From assembly GCA_900546325.1 (NCBI GenBank), contig URCR01000006.1:21295-85294 (forward strand): a DNA stretch of 64,000 nucleotides, given 5' to 3'. The first letter of the stretch is position 1, and every line of letters begins with the position of its first letter. Source of the DNA: an uncultured Lachnospiraceae bacterium. GTDB lineage: Bacteria; Bacillota; Clostridia; Lachnospirales; Lachnospiraceae. Positions 40,773 through 49,549 of the stretch are shown one piece after another. Under the pieces are notes generated by a model. It was not told where the DNA came from. It ran no database searches and worked only from the letters and a program-made list of their open reading frames with translations. A program made the translations under genes and the position numbers.

Positions 40773-41723
40773 CTATCTGCGCCCCGGCCGAAGTCTCGGA
40801 TCTACAAATCCATATAAGATATCAACCGCAAGATTGACAAACACATACAGACATGTGACAAACAAAACAACTCCCTGTATTACAAACACATCCCTCCGGT
40901 TGATGGAGCTGATTGTCAGCATCCCAAGTCCTGGAATATTAAATAGTGTTTCGGTCACGATTGTTCCAGTGATCAGACTTCCAAAAGACTGTCCGACTGC
41001 TGTGAGAATCGCCGGTGCCGCATTTTTCAAGCCATATCTCATAAGAACCGCCCATTCTTTCAACCCTTTTGCCCTGCCTGTATGTATATAATTTTTATAA
41101 AGCACATCCAAAAGCGCAGCTCTTGTCATTCTCGTAATGTATGCGGCCTGTACGATCCCGAGTGATAATGCCGGAACAAACAGATATTTTAGGTGTCCTC
41201 CGATTCCTTCCGACAACGTCGCATAGCCTGCTACCGGAAACCACTGATTGTATACACTGAGAAACAGCATCAGAAACATACTCAGCAAAAATCCTGGAAG
41301 TGCCACACCCAAAAGTGAGACCGATACTGCCGTCAAATCAAATACCGTTCCTCTTTTGTATGCCGCAATAATTCCCATTGGTACTGCAAGTATGATGGCA
41401 ATGACCTGTGCAAAAACGGCCAGACTTAATGTGGCCGGGAAATATTCCCGGATCGCCTCCAGCACAGACTGATGGAGAAAATAAGACTCTCCCCAGTCTC
41501 CTTGCAGCACATTTCCGAACCAGTCAACATACTGTACAAGAAACGGCCGGTCAAATCCCAGCTCCGCATTCAATTTCACAATCTGCTCCGGTGTTGCCTC
41601 CATTCCAAGCAATGCTGTCGCCGGTCCTCCTGGGATCATATAAACGACAAGAAATGCTACACAGGATACTACAAATAAAACCGGAAGCAAAGCTAAAATT
41701 CGTTTCCATATATAAGATAACAT
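40773..41723 (-). CDS. Oligopeptide/dipeptide ABC transporter permease, OppB/DppB type
   Basis: 316 residues. First helix ILALLPVLFVVSCVAFLVVY followed by MIPGGPA, family pattern GFDRPFLVQYVDWFGNVLQG DWGESYF, ARAKGLKEW-type coupling region (seen as GRAKGLKEWAVLMRYGLKNA), and C-terminal YGFVDPRLR. The longest frame adds 29 residues upstream; GAAGGAG before the ATG at 41723 sets the start. Confidence 0.93.
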   Translation of the reverse strand: MLSYIWKRILALLPVLFVVSCVAFLVVYMIPGGPATALLGMEATPEQIVKLNAELGFDRPFLVQYVDWFGNVLQGDWGESYFLHQSVLEAIREYFPATLSLAVFAQVIAIILAVPMGIIAAYKRGTVFDLTAVSVSLLGVALPGFLLSMFLMLFLSVYNQWFPVAGYATLSEGIGGHLKYLFVPALSLGIVQAAYITRMTRAALLDVLYKNYIHTGRAKGLKEWAVLMRYGLKNAAPAILTAVGQSFGSLITGTIVTETLFNIPGLGMLTISSINRRDVFVIQGVVLFVTCLYVFVNLAVDILYGFVDPRLRPGRR

Positions 41724-41790
41724 TATATTTTCTTCTCCTTCACCGAAAAGCGGCGGAGTGCCTTTGCATCCCGCCGTCTTCTTTTTTCTA

Positions 41791-43359
41791 CTATTTTGTC
41801 GTTGTCGCATTCCAGTAAATCGGGAATCTCAAATATCCCACATCTTCCACCTCTGCACGCATTGCGCTGATTCCTGTGTAATGTCCAAGAACCGTCGCTG
41901 CTCCATATTCATATAAGAATGTCTGTAAATCAGCCCACGCAGCGGATGCTTCCTCTTCATTTGCCGCCGAACGGATTTTCTGAATTCCTTCTGTTACTTC
42001 CGGTCTGTCAAGCCCTGCCCATCCTTTATCGAGCACTGACAACTGAATCGGAAGCATGTTATAACTGTTGCTTGTAATAAACATCGAATACTGCTTCGGA
42101 TCTGCCCGATGCTCCATGAATGTACTAAAATCGTAACTTTCTACTTCTGCATTGATTCCGGCTTTCTTTAACTGCTCCTGAACAACAAGCGTCGCATTGT
42201 ACATCTCCTGATAATCCGGTGTTGTCACAAGCACAAGTTTTTCGTTATTGTATCCTGCCTTCTCAAGCAGTTCTTTTGCCTTTTCAATATCATTCTGATT
42301 GTAATATTCTTTTCCTGCATCCGTTCCCCACTGTGCATCTGTCGGAATGCTCCAGCTTGCATTTACTTCAAATAAATCTGGATTTCCATAGCTTGCAAGA
42401 AGAATATCTTCACAGTTTAATGCCGCCAAAACTGCCTGACGCATATTTACGTCTGCCATAATTCCCTCTGTTGTGTTGAGAAACAGATTCAAAGTTCCTC
42501 CGCGCTCCACACTCATTTTCAAGTTCGTATCTTTTGAGAGTTCCTCATAATTATCCGCCGGAATTTCCTCCGCAACATCGTACTGTCCGCTCTGCACTCC
42601 TGCGATTCTAGTTGCAGTATCTGTCACAACGTCAAAATAAAGTGTCTCTGTGGCAGCCTTTTTGTCCCCCGCAAGTCCGGTTGATACCTCATCTGATGCC
42701 TGATACTCTTCATTTTTCTCAAGCTTTACATACTGATCCTGCTTCCAGTCCGCCACCTTGTACAGGCCGGTTCCGATATATTCATTGATGCCTTCTGCTG
42801 TGGCTGTCTCCACAACTTCTGCCGGGTAGATTGCCGCAAACTGAATCGGACTTGCAAGAATCATGAGAATATCAGAGGAAGCCTGATTCACTTTCAATGT
42901 CACTGTGTAATCATCTGTTTTTTCAAACACAGATCCCCCAATCAGCGTTTTCGCTTTTGCGGAAACTTCCAGCCACCGGTTCATAGATGCAACGACATCG
43001 TCTGCTTTCATCTCTTCTCCATTGTGAAACTTTACGCCCTCACGGAGTTTGATCGTATAGACCATTCCGTCTTCACTGACTTCATAAGACTCTGCAAGCA
43101 CCGGTGTCGGCTCGTAATTTTCATTCATTGCAAACAGCGGTTCATAGATATGAACTCCAAGCCCTCCTACAATATTGGAATTGATTGACTGCGGATCAAG
43201 AGATGGTGGATTTGCGGAAATGGCGATATGCATCTCTGATTCTTTTACCTCCTTCTTCTCGACGTTTTCCTTACTCTCCTTTGTCCCGCCGCATCCCGTA
43301 AACAGAAGCGACATACACATCATCGCAGACAGAAGGCCTGCTATTACCTTTCTTTTCAT
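41791..43359 (-). CDS. Peptide/nickel-type ABC transporter substrate-binding lipoprotein
   Basis: 522 residues, family 5 extracellular binding protein. Lipoprotein signal with lipobox LFTGC, then the family pattern ISANPPSLDPQSINSN, YEPLF, AESYEVSEDGMVYTIKLREG and VKFHNGEEMKADDVV. AGGAGG before the ATG at 43359 makes this the start, not the frame opening 25 codons upstream. First gene of the five-gene importer (B, C, D, F follow). The ligand may be di- or oligopeptides, glutathione or another small molecule; nothing here fixes it. Confidence 0.92.
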   Translation of the reverse strand: MKRKVIAGLLSAMMCMSLLFTGCGGTKESKENVEKKEVKESEMHIAISANPPSLDPQSINSNIVGGLGVHIYEPLFAMNENYEPTPVLAESYEVSEDGMVYTIKLREGVKFHNGEEMKADDVVASMNRWLEVSAKAKTLIGGSVFEKTDDYTVTLKVNQASSDILMILASPIQFAAIYPAEVVETATAEGINEYIGTGLYKVADWKQDQYVKLEKNEEYQASDEVSTGLAGDKKAATETLYFDVVTDTATRIAGVQSGQYDVAEEIPADNYEELSKDTNLKMSVERGGTLNLFLNTTEGIMADVNMRQAVLAALNCEDILLASYGNPDLFEVNASWSIPTDAQWGTDAGKEYYNQNDIEKAKELLEKAGYNNEKLVLVTTPDYQEMYNATLVVQEQLKKAGINAEVESYDFSTFMEHRADPKQYSMFITSNSYNMLPIQLSVLDKGWAGLDRPEVTEGIQKIRSAANEEEASAAWADLQTFLYEYGAATVLGHYTGISAMRAEVEDVGYLRFPIYWNATTTK

Positions 43360-43438
43360 AAACGTATTTCCTCCTGAATTTTTCCTTAAAAGATTTTTGT
43401 AAAATCTGAACGTCCGGTACTTTGCCGGAACCATCCTT

Positions 43439-43467
43439 ATTCTAACGGAAGATTTCTTCTTCGTCTA
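43439..43467 (-). promoter_or_regulatory. Probable promoter of the Opp/Dpp-type operon
   Basis: On the minus strand: -35 TAGACG (43462-43467), 17-base spacer, -10 TAGAAT (43439-43444), about 80 bases upstream of the lipoprotein gene. The -35 match is weak. Confidence 0.4.
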
Positions 43468-43479
43468 ATTGATTTTTCT

Positions 43480-43523
43480 CGCAAAAAACAGTTATTTATC
43501 GATTTTACCAATAACTCTTTGCG
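43480..43523 (-). terminator. Probable terminator after the second sugar importer
   Basis: On the minus strand AGTTATT pairs with AATAACT, continuing towards CGCAAA with TTTGCG, with a run of six T on the 3' arm. AU-rich and not a classic shape, but it lies 33 bases after the 43556 stop and before the next promoter. Confidence 0.5.
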
Positions 43524-43555
43524 ATAGAAGCAGCCTCTTCTTTCTATATTTTTCT

Positions 43556-44365
43556 CTATCCTTTTAATCCACTGAGTGCGATTCCATTCTCAAATTTTGA
43601 TTGCATAAACAGATAAAAAAGGAATGGCGGTAAAAATGTCATGACCGAACATGCCATCGTCAGTCCCACATCGGCATCATACTGCGCCTTCATTGTCGTA
43701 AGTGCAAGCGGCAGTGTCCGCATCTCATCTTTTGTTGTAATGATCAGCGGCCATGTAAAATTGTTCCACGCCCCGATAAACGTAAAGATTGCCAGTGTCA
43801 GCATGGTCGTCTTCACAAGCGGAAGAATGACCGATCTTAAAATGCGGAAGCTGCTTCCTCCGTCAATTCTTGCAGACTCGATCAGTTCTGTCGGAACTGC
43901 CAGAATCGCCTGCCGCATAATAAACACGCCAAGTGCTGTCGGCAGCGGAAGAATCAGTGCTTTAAATGTATTTGCCCATCCAAACCCTCTTACGATCAGA
44001 TACAACGGTACGAGGATGACTTCTGACGGAACCAGCATTGTCAGCACGAGCAGTAGAAAAATTCTGTCACTTCCTTTGAATTTCAGCTTTGCAAACGCAT
44101 ATCCTGCAGTGCAGCTTGTAAACAGTGTCAAGATCACCCCGGCGATCGCCACGAACATACTGTTTGCGAAATACCGCACAAAGGACGGATTGGAAAAAAT
44201 CTTCTCATAATGCTCTAACGTCATACCGGAAAATGAAAAGCTCATATCATATGCATTGACGGTACTTTTAAATGACATCAAAATCATATAGAGGAACGGA
44301 AGTACGCAAAGCAGTATGACAAAGATCAATATCAGACTGCCTAATAAATGTGTCAGTTTCTTCAT
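43556..44365 (-). CDS. Carbohydrate ABC transporter permease, MalG/AraQ type
   Basis: 269 residues. N-terminal helix (LLGSLILIFVILLCVLPFLY), six hydrophobic segments expected, EAA loop ELIESARIDGGSSFRILRSV. Last gene of a three-gene sugar importer. As in the first importer, no ATPase gene is present. Confidence 0.92.
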   Translation of the reverse strand: MKKLTHLLGSLILIFVILLCVLPFLYMILMSFKSTVNAYDMSFSFSGMTLEHYEKIFSNPSFVRYFANSMFVAIAGVILTLFTSCTAGYAFAKLKFKGSDRIFLLLVLTMLVPSEVILVPLYLIVRGFGWANTFKALILPLPTALGVFIMRQAILAVPTELIESARIDGGSSFRILRSVILPLVKTTMLTLAIFTFIGAWNNFTWPLIITTKDEMRTLPLALTTMKAQYDADVGLTMACSVMTFLPPFLFYLFMQSKFENGIALSGLKG

Positions 44366-44376
44366 ATGTCTACCTC

Positions 44377-45264
44377 CTATATTTCCGATGCTTCCCGCTT
44401 CATAAAGCGCTGCTGAAGCAGAACAATGCCAAGTACAAGGACCATCAGTACATTGGATACTGCCATTGCATATCCCGCCTTTGAGCTCTTGAACGTAAGC
44501 TGATATGCATACATTGCAAGTGTCGTGGTGGACATCGACGGACCGCCTCCGGTCATCGTATAAATAATATCAAACACCTGCATCGAGCTGGTCAGAGCCA
44601 GAAACGTATTTAAAATCAGCGCCGGCTTTAGCAGCGGCAGTGTGATTTTCGTAAATAGCTGTAATGTAGTTGCCCCGTCTACCCGCGCCGCCTCATAATA
44701 ACTGTCGGAGATGGACAGCAGTGAGGAGAGGGCAAGAATCATATAATATCCCATGCCTTTCCATACAATGATCATCGACAATGTAATGATTGCCGCTGTA
44801 CTGCTTCCAAGGAGCATGGACGGATCTATCCCGAAAATCCCAAAAACTGCCTGCACTGCCGGACTTCTTCCGTTCAAAATGGCTTTCCACACAGTTCCGA
44901 CAACCGCACTGGACGAAAGCACCGGAATAAACAAAGCGCCTTTTGCGATCTTTGCCAGAAGTGTCTGCTTCCGGGATGCGATCAATGCTGCCAGCAACGT
45001 GGATACGACAATCTGAAGCGGAACAACCAGCGCCGAAATCTTTAATGTATTTAAGATACAAAGATGTAGCTTCTCATCCCGGAACAGTTTCTGATAATTG
45101 AACAGTCCATTAAATTCTGCCGGTGTAAGAATATTATACCTTGTAAAGCTGAACACAACCGCAACGATCAGTGAACAGAAGACGAACGTGAACAGAATCA
45201 CCGAGATCGGTGCAATATAGAAATACGGCATCATTTTCGATAACATACCAGATTTTTTCTTCAT
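44377..45264 (-). CDS. Carbohydrate ABC transporter permease, MalF/AraP type
   Basis: 295 residues. N-terminal MMPYFYIAPISVILFTFVFC, EAA loop YYEAARVDGATTLQLFTKIT and the family pattern TGGGPSMSTTTLAMYAY. It lies between the binding-protein gene and the MalG-type permease with 10-15 base gaps. Confidence 0.92.
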   Translation of the reverse strand: MKKKSGMLSKMMPYFYIAPISVILFTFVFCSLIVAVVFSFTRYNILTPAEFNGLFNYQKLFRDEKLHLCILNTLKISALVVPLQIVVSTLLAALIASRKQTLLAKIAKGALFIPVLSSSAVVGTVWKAILNGRSPAVQAVFGIFGIDPSMLLGSSTAAIITLSMIIVWKGMGYYMILALSSLLSISDSYYEAARVDGATTLQLFTKITLPLLKPALILNTFLALTSSMQVFDIIYTMTGGGPSMSTTTLAMYAYQLTFKSSKAGYAMAVSNVLMVLVLGIVLLQQRFMKREASEI

Positions 45265-45278
45265 AATGCCCTTTCCGG

Positions 45279-46589
45279 CTATTCGTTCTCAGCCCAGTAC
45301 TCATCCAGTGTATCATTTGCAAATTCAGCAGATTCATCGAGTGCTTCCTGTATACTCTGCTTTCCTTCCATAACGGACTGCACGTGAGAGGAAAGGTTTT
45401 CAAGAATCTCTGATCCACAAGGTCCTACCTGAAGCGGACGCCACTTGTCCACATCTTCTGTCACGATCCGCTCCATCTTTGGATCTCCGACATATTCTTC
45501 TGACACCGTAAGTGCTGCTCCCGGTGCAATCTTATGATATTCTGTCATAAATTCCGGCCCGCAGATATATTTGATCAGTTTCATTGCAAGCTCCGGATCT
45601 TCACAGTCAGACATGATAGACAGAGAATCTGCCGCCCCGAATGTACCATACTGTTTGTTCTTTAAAGAAGTTACATAATTCCAGTTCAGATCCGGATAAG
45701 TTTCTGCAAACAGTGTCTCATGATTCTGTGCAGATCTTGTCACGCCAAATGCTGCCTTTCCTGCTCCGAAGATGGTCGAGAACGCATCTTCTGCCGGTAA
45801 GGATAAGACATTTTCAGGCATATAGTCTTTCAGGCTTTCAAAATATTCCAGCGCTTCCACACCTGCTTTGTCATTGAATTTCACTGATTTCAGATCATCA
45901 TTGTAAATATCTCCTCCTGCCTGCCACAACAGACTGTAAAAATACGCATTCAGAATGTAAAGATTACTCATTCCACCATTATTCAGACCAACTGCATATC
46001 CATACTGGTCGATTTTCCCGTCACCATCGGTATCCTTTGTCGCTTTCTTACAGATCCGCGCAAAATCCTCCCATGTCTCCGGCGGAGTTTCTCCAAGTTC
46101 ATTCAAAATGTCTTCATTATAGTATAGTACAAATGGAACTCCGGTAACGATCGGCATTCCATACTGTCCGCCCATCATCTCTCCGCGGTCCAGATATTTG
46201 TACTCCTTGTAGTCTTCCTCCTCAAGAAAATCTGTCATATCCATCACAAGCCCGGAAGAAATATACGTCGGATACATCTCTGCATACATATATCCAATGT
46301 CCGGTCCCTCTCCGGCGCCGATACTTGTAGACCATTTCTCCTCATAATTCTCCCACGGAATTACTTCGATTTCCAGTTCCATGTTATTCTCTTTTTCAAA
46401 ATCCTTCAAAAGCTTCTCAAAGTCTCCTTTGACATCCTCGCCTAACGGCGGGCACCACATTGTAAGTGTTTTCTTTCCAGAGTCTCCGCTTTTGTTCTTT
46501 TCTTCTTTTGCATCCCCGTTCCCGCATCCGGCAAGAAGACCTGCCAGAAGTGAAGTACAGAGGATTGCACTAACCCATCTCTTCTTCAT
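45279..46589 (-). CDS. Sugar-binding lipoprotein of the second ABC importer
   Basis: 436 residues, family 1 solute-binding protein. Lipoprotein signal with lipobox GLLAGC, early sheet LTMWCPPLGEDVKGDFEKLL, VPFVLYYNEDIL and TWEDFARICKKATKDTDGDG. AGGAGGG precedes the ATG at 46589. No glycosidase is linked to this operon, so the sugar cannot be guessed. Confidence 0.92.
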   Translation of the reverse strand: MKKRWVSAILCTSLLAGLLAGCGNGDAKEEKNKSGDSGKKTLTMWCPPLGEDVKGDFEKLLKDFEKENNMELEIEVIPWENYEEKWSTSIGAGEGPDIGYMYAEMYPTYISSGLVMDMTDFLEEEDYKEYKYLDRGEMMGGQYGMPIVTGVPFVLYYNEDILNELGETPPETWEDFARICKKATKDTDGDGKIDQYGYAVGLNNGGMSNLYILNAYFYSLLWQAGGDIYNDDLKSVKFNDKAGVEALEYFESLKDYMPENVLSLPAEDAFSTIFGAGKAAFGVTRSAQNHETLFAETYPDLNWNYVTSLKNKQYGTFGAADSLSIMSDCEDPELAMKLIKYICGPEFMTEYHKIAPGAALTVSEEYVGDPKMERIVTEDVDKWRPLQVGPCGSEILENLSSHVQSVMEGKQSIQEALDESAEFANDTLDEYWAENE

Positions 46590-46638
46590 AAGTTCCCTCC
46601 TGATTTTTATAACGATTTTAGGAAATATCCCTTGATAA

Positions 46639-46667
46639 ATTATAAATATCCTTTTCTTTTTAGTAAA
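46639..46667 (-). promoter_or_regulatory. Promoter of the second sugar importer
   Basis: On the minus strand: -35 TTTACT (46662-46667), 17-base spacer, -10 TATAAT (46639-46644). The -35 region carries the TTTACT half-site also found in the operator-like palindrome of the first sugar operon. Confidence 0.6.
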
Positions 46668-46742
46668 ATAGTTTTTCTAAATATACTTATAGACAATTCC
46701 TATAAAAATATCTATAACTGCCGCTCTCCCAACTGATTAAAC

Positions 46743-46774
46743 AAAAAAGCAGTTAATCACACAGACTAACCACT
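46743..46774 (-). terminator. Intrinsic terminator after queA
   Basis: On the minus strand an 11-base-pair stem (46764-46774 with 46748-46758, three G-U pairs) with a 5-base loop, followed by a T run. It ends the pip-pip-sppA-RDD-queA unit about 80 bases past the queA stop. Confidence 0.75.
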
Positions 46775-46853
46775 TTTCTCTCTTTCTTGTATAGACTTTC
46801 AAATACTATTTTTCTCTGCTCACCGCCAGGTGCCGCTCCGTATTCCTGATCTG

Positions 46854-47879
46854 CTACCGGATAAACATCGCATCCCCAAAACTAAAGAAACGGTATCTCT
46901 CTCGGATCGCCTCCTGATAGGCATTCAGTACATGTTCTCTTCCTGCCAGAGCCGATACAAGCATCACAAGTGTGGACTCCGGCAGATGGAAATTCGTGAT
47001 CAGGCTGTCGAGCACCTTAAACTGATAGCCCGGATAGATGAAAATGTCTGTCCAGCCACTCGTCGGCTCTATGGTTCCATCGCTTTTTGCAGCCGACTCG
47101 ATCGTACGGCAGCTTGTTGTACCGACCGCGATCACTTTCTTTCCTGCCGCCTTCGCCGTATTGATCTTCTCTGCCGCCTCTTCTCCGATCTGATAAAATT
47201 CTGAATGCATATGATGTTCAAGGATGTTATCTACCTTTACCGGGCGGAAAGTACCAAGTCCGACATGGAGTGTCACTCTTGCAATCTGAACTCCTTTTTC
47301 TTCGATCTGCTTTAACAGCTCCGGTGTAAAATGAAGTCCTGCTGTCGGAGCCGCCGCCGAACCGCTGTGCTTTGCATAGACGGTCTGATAACGGTTCTTA
47401 TCTTCCAGCTGATGCGTGATATACGGCGGAAGCGGCATCTGTCCAAGCCTGTCGAGAATCTCCTCAAAGATCCCTTCATATTCAAACCGGATCAGACGGT
47501 TTCCCTCTTCTACAATATCTACAACTTCTCCGACTAAAAGTCCGTCACCGAAACTGATCCTCGTTCCGACCTTTGCCTTTTTCCCCGGTTTGACAAGTGT
47601 TTCCCAGATATCATTTTCCTTCCGTTTCAGCAGTAAAACTTCAATCTTCGCATCCGTCCCGATTCTCGAACCGATCAATCTTGCCGGAATCACTTTTGTA
47701 TCATTGATGACAAGGCAGTCTCCCTCGTCCAGATAATTTATAATTTCACGGAATATGTGATGTTCTGTCTTTCCCGACTCCTTATCCAGCACAAGCAGTC
47801 TGGAACCGGAACGATCCTCCAGCGGATCCTGCGCAATCAGCTCTTCCGGTAATTCAAAATTAAAATCCTCTTTTTTCAT
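46854..47879 (-). CDS. queA: S-adenosylmethionine:tRNA ribosyltransferase-isomerase QueA
   Basis: Builds the cyclopentene ring of queuosine in tRNA by transferring the ribosyl part of SAM. 341 residues, same as B. subtilis QueA. Motifs: FELPEELIAQDPLEDRSGSR, DCLVINDTKVIPARL, TAGLHFTPELLKQIEEKGV, VTLHVGLGTFRPV, HMHSEFYQI, TTSCRTIES and NFHLPESTLVMLVSALAG. The frame also opens two codons earlier at a TTG, but GAGGGA spacing favours the ATG at 47879. Confidence 0.96.
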   Translation of the reverse strand: MKKEDFNFELPEELIAQDPLEDRSGSRLLVLDKESGKTEHHIFREIINYLDEGDCLVINDTKVIPARLIGSRIGTDAKIEVLLLKRKENDIWETLVKPGKKAKVGTRISFGDGLLVGEVVDIVEEGNRLIRFEYEGIFEEILDRLGQMPLPPYITHQLEDKNRYQTVYAKHSGSAAAPTAGLHFTPELLKQIEEKGVQIARVTLHVGLGTFRPVKVDNILEHHMHSEFYQIGEEAAEKINTAKAAGKKVIAVGTTSCRTIESAAKSDGTIEPTSGWTDIFIYPGYQFKVLDSLITNFHLPESTLVMLVSALAGREHVLNAYQEAIRERYRFFSFGDAMFIR

Positions 47880-47900
47880 TTTCAAGTTCCCTCTTCATTT

Positions 47901-48539
47901 CTATGATTCTTTTTCTTCCTGATGCAGAGAGACCGGAAGGGTATGGACCGTCTTCTCTGCCCCATCCGTCTGCTCTGCTTCCGGCTCAACTGCCCGCATC
48001 GGAGCTGCCTGCCTCTGATCCTGCACCGGCGGGCAGCCTTGTGGCATTCTGTTATCTTCCACTGTGACTTTTACTCTTTTCTCATAGACAACACGTGTGT
48101 CACAGATCATATCATGCAGTCCCCTCTTCTGTCCGTCGATTCCTGCCATAATGTACCCGACTCCGAAAAAGAAACTACATAAAAATCTTCCGACGGTCTC
48201 TCTGTACACAATATCCAGAAAGGAAAGCTTTCTGCCGTCTGCCGCTACCACTCTAAGATTCATGAGTCTTTTTCCAAGTGTCGTCCCTGTACAATACGTC
48301 AGCAATATGTAATACAGCGCCCCCGCGATATATAGATAAATATCTTTCAGACTATACGCGAACAAAATTCCATGCTCCATAAAATCCGATGAAGAAATGA
48401 TAGATGCGGCAGCAAGCGGAATCCTTGCAAACAATAACAGCACCCCTACGATCAGCATATCGATCAGATGTGCCGCCATCCGCACGAAGAACCCTGCAAA
48501 TACAACTGTCTGGTTATCTCTACTGTAATTGTTCTGCAT
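47901..48539 (-). CDS. RDD family membrane protein
   Basis: 212 residues. RDD signature region near the N-terminus (FFVRMAAHLIDMLIVGVLLL), more helices (AGALYYILLTYCTGTTLGKR) and the typical LMNLRVVAADGRKLSFLDIVYRE-like block, seen as NLRVVAADGRKL. A Gln/Glu-rich soluble tail follows. Members are poorly defined; some are linked to ion exchange or membrane stress. Starts inside the 3' end of sppA (20-base overlap) with only a weak GGGG ribosome site, so probably translated by coupling. Confidence 0.8.
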   Translation of the reverse strand: MQNNYSRDNQTVVFAGFFVRMAAHLIDMLIVGVLLLFARIPLAAASIISSSDFMEHGILFAYSLKDIYLYIAGALYYILLTYCTGTTLGKRLMNLRVVAADGRKLSFLDIVYRETVGRFLCSFFFGVGYIMAGIDGQKRGLHDMICDTRVVYEKRVKVTVEDNRMPQGCPPVQDQRQAAPMRAVEPEAEQTDGAEKTVHTLPVSLHQEEKES

Positions 48540-49509
48540 AATACATCAGCACCCCGCTTCCAAGCTCCTCTTCAAGTTCTGTCAGAACCTCCGCCTCGGA
48601 TTTCGGCTTTAACTCTTCTGCTTTTGCAAACAGAGAAGCAATTGGTGACGTTTCGCGGCTCGGCTCGTAGAACATCGTGCCTCCTACCTCTTTCTGCATC
48701 TCTTCCTGCATCTCATCATACAGGCTGATCTCATCGATCAGACCGTTTTCTTTGGCTTGTTTTGCAGTATAGGTTCTTCCGTCAGCAATCTCGCGCACCT
48801 GTTCTTCTGTCATATGCCTTCCGTCAGCGACAATCTCCACAAACCGGTCAAATGATTCATCCACGGAAGTCTGATAAATTGCAATCTGCTCATCTGTGAG
48901 TTTGCTCATATCTTTATTTTTTCCGCTTGTGATACTGACAGAACGAATTCCTAATTTCTCATACAGTCCGCTCAGATCGTATCCGGACATGATCACTCCG
49001 ATCGAACCGGTTGTCGTATTTGGATTGGCATAAATCTTATCCGACGGCGCAGACACATAATAACCGCCGGAAGCCGCATAATGTTCCATGTAAGTCCATA
49101 CCGGACGGCTTGTCTTCTCCTTGTATTCCACCAGCTTCCGATACAGTTCTTCTGATTCGTACACCGCCCCTCCCGGCGAGTCTACCCGCAGGAGAATTCC
49201 GGTATTGTTCTTATCCTCCATCAGTTGATCGATATAGGCGAGTGTCGTATCATGCTGATACCCCTCTGCCGTGTCAAACAACCCTCCTGAAGATGTCTGT
49301 TCCTGTATCGTACCTTCTACCGCAACAATTCCGATATACTTCTGACTCGGAAGTGAGAGATCTCCGCTTGTCGTCAATGCATTTTCTGCCTTTTCCACTG
49401 TATCCGACATCAGCCGTTCTGAAAATGTGTTCGTCAGTACGCTGGATACTCCTGTTACAATAAACAATCCCGCCGCAACCACTGCACCTATGATCTGCTT
49501 TTGATTCAT
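48520..49509 (-). CDS. sppA: Signal peptide peptidase SppA
   Basis: Membrane-bound Ser/Lys protease that degrades leftover signal peptides; 329 residues, like the Bacillus short form. N-terminal anchor (IIGAVVAAGLFIVTGVSSVL), LRVDSPGGAVYESEELY, nucleophile serine in YAASGGYYVSA (S147) and general-base lysine in TSGKNKDM (K199), matching the B. subtilis positions. The frame opens at a GTG eight codons earlier; AAAGGA before the ATG at 49509 is preferred. In many Firmicutes sppA sits beside an RDD protein, as here. Confidence 0.95.
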   Translation of the reverse strand: MNQKQIIGAVVAAGLFIVTGVSSVLTNTFSERLMSDTVEKAENALTTSGDLSLPSQKYIGIVAVEGTIQEQTSSGGLFDTAEGYQHDTTLAYIDQLMEDKNNTGILLRVDSPGGAVYESEELYRKLVEYKEKTSRPVWTYMEHYAASGGYYVSAPSDKIYANPNTTTGSIGVIMSGYDLSGLYEKLGIRSVSITSGKNKDMSKLTDEQIAIYQTSVDESFDRFVEIVADGRHMTEEQVREIADGRTYTAKQAKENGLIDEISLYDEMQEEMQKEVGGTMFYEPSRETSPIASLFAKAEELKPKSEAEVLTELEEELGSGVLMYYAEQLQ

Positions 49510-49549
49510 CTTCTGTCCATCCTTTCTCTTCACATATACTTAAATCTTA

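Noticed and set aside
37801..43359. Nickel importer (nikABCDE)
   Set aside because: The family is shared, but no nickel-specific motif, NikR site or nickel enzyme is near; left as peptide/nickel-type of unknown ligand.
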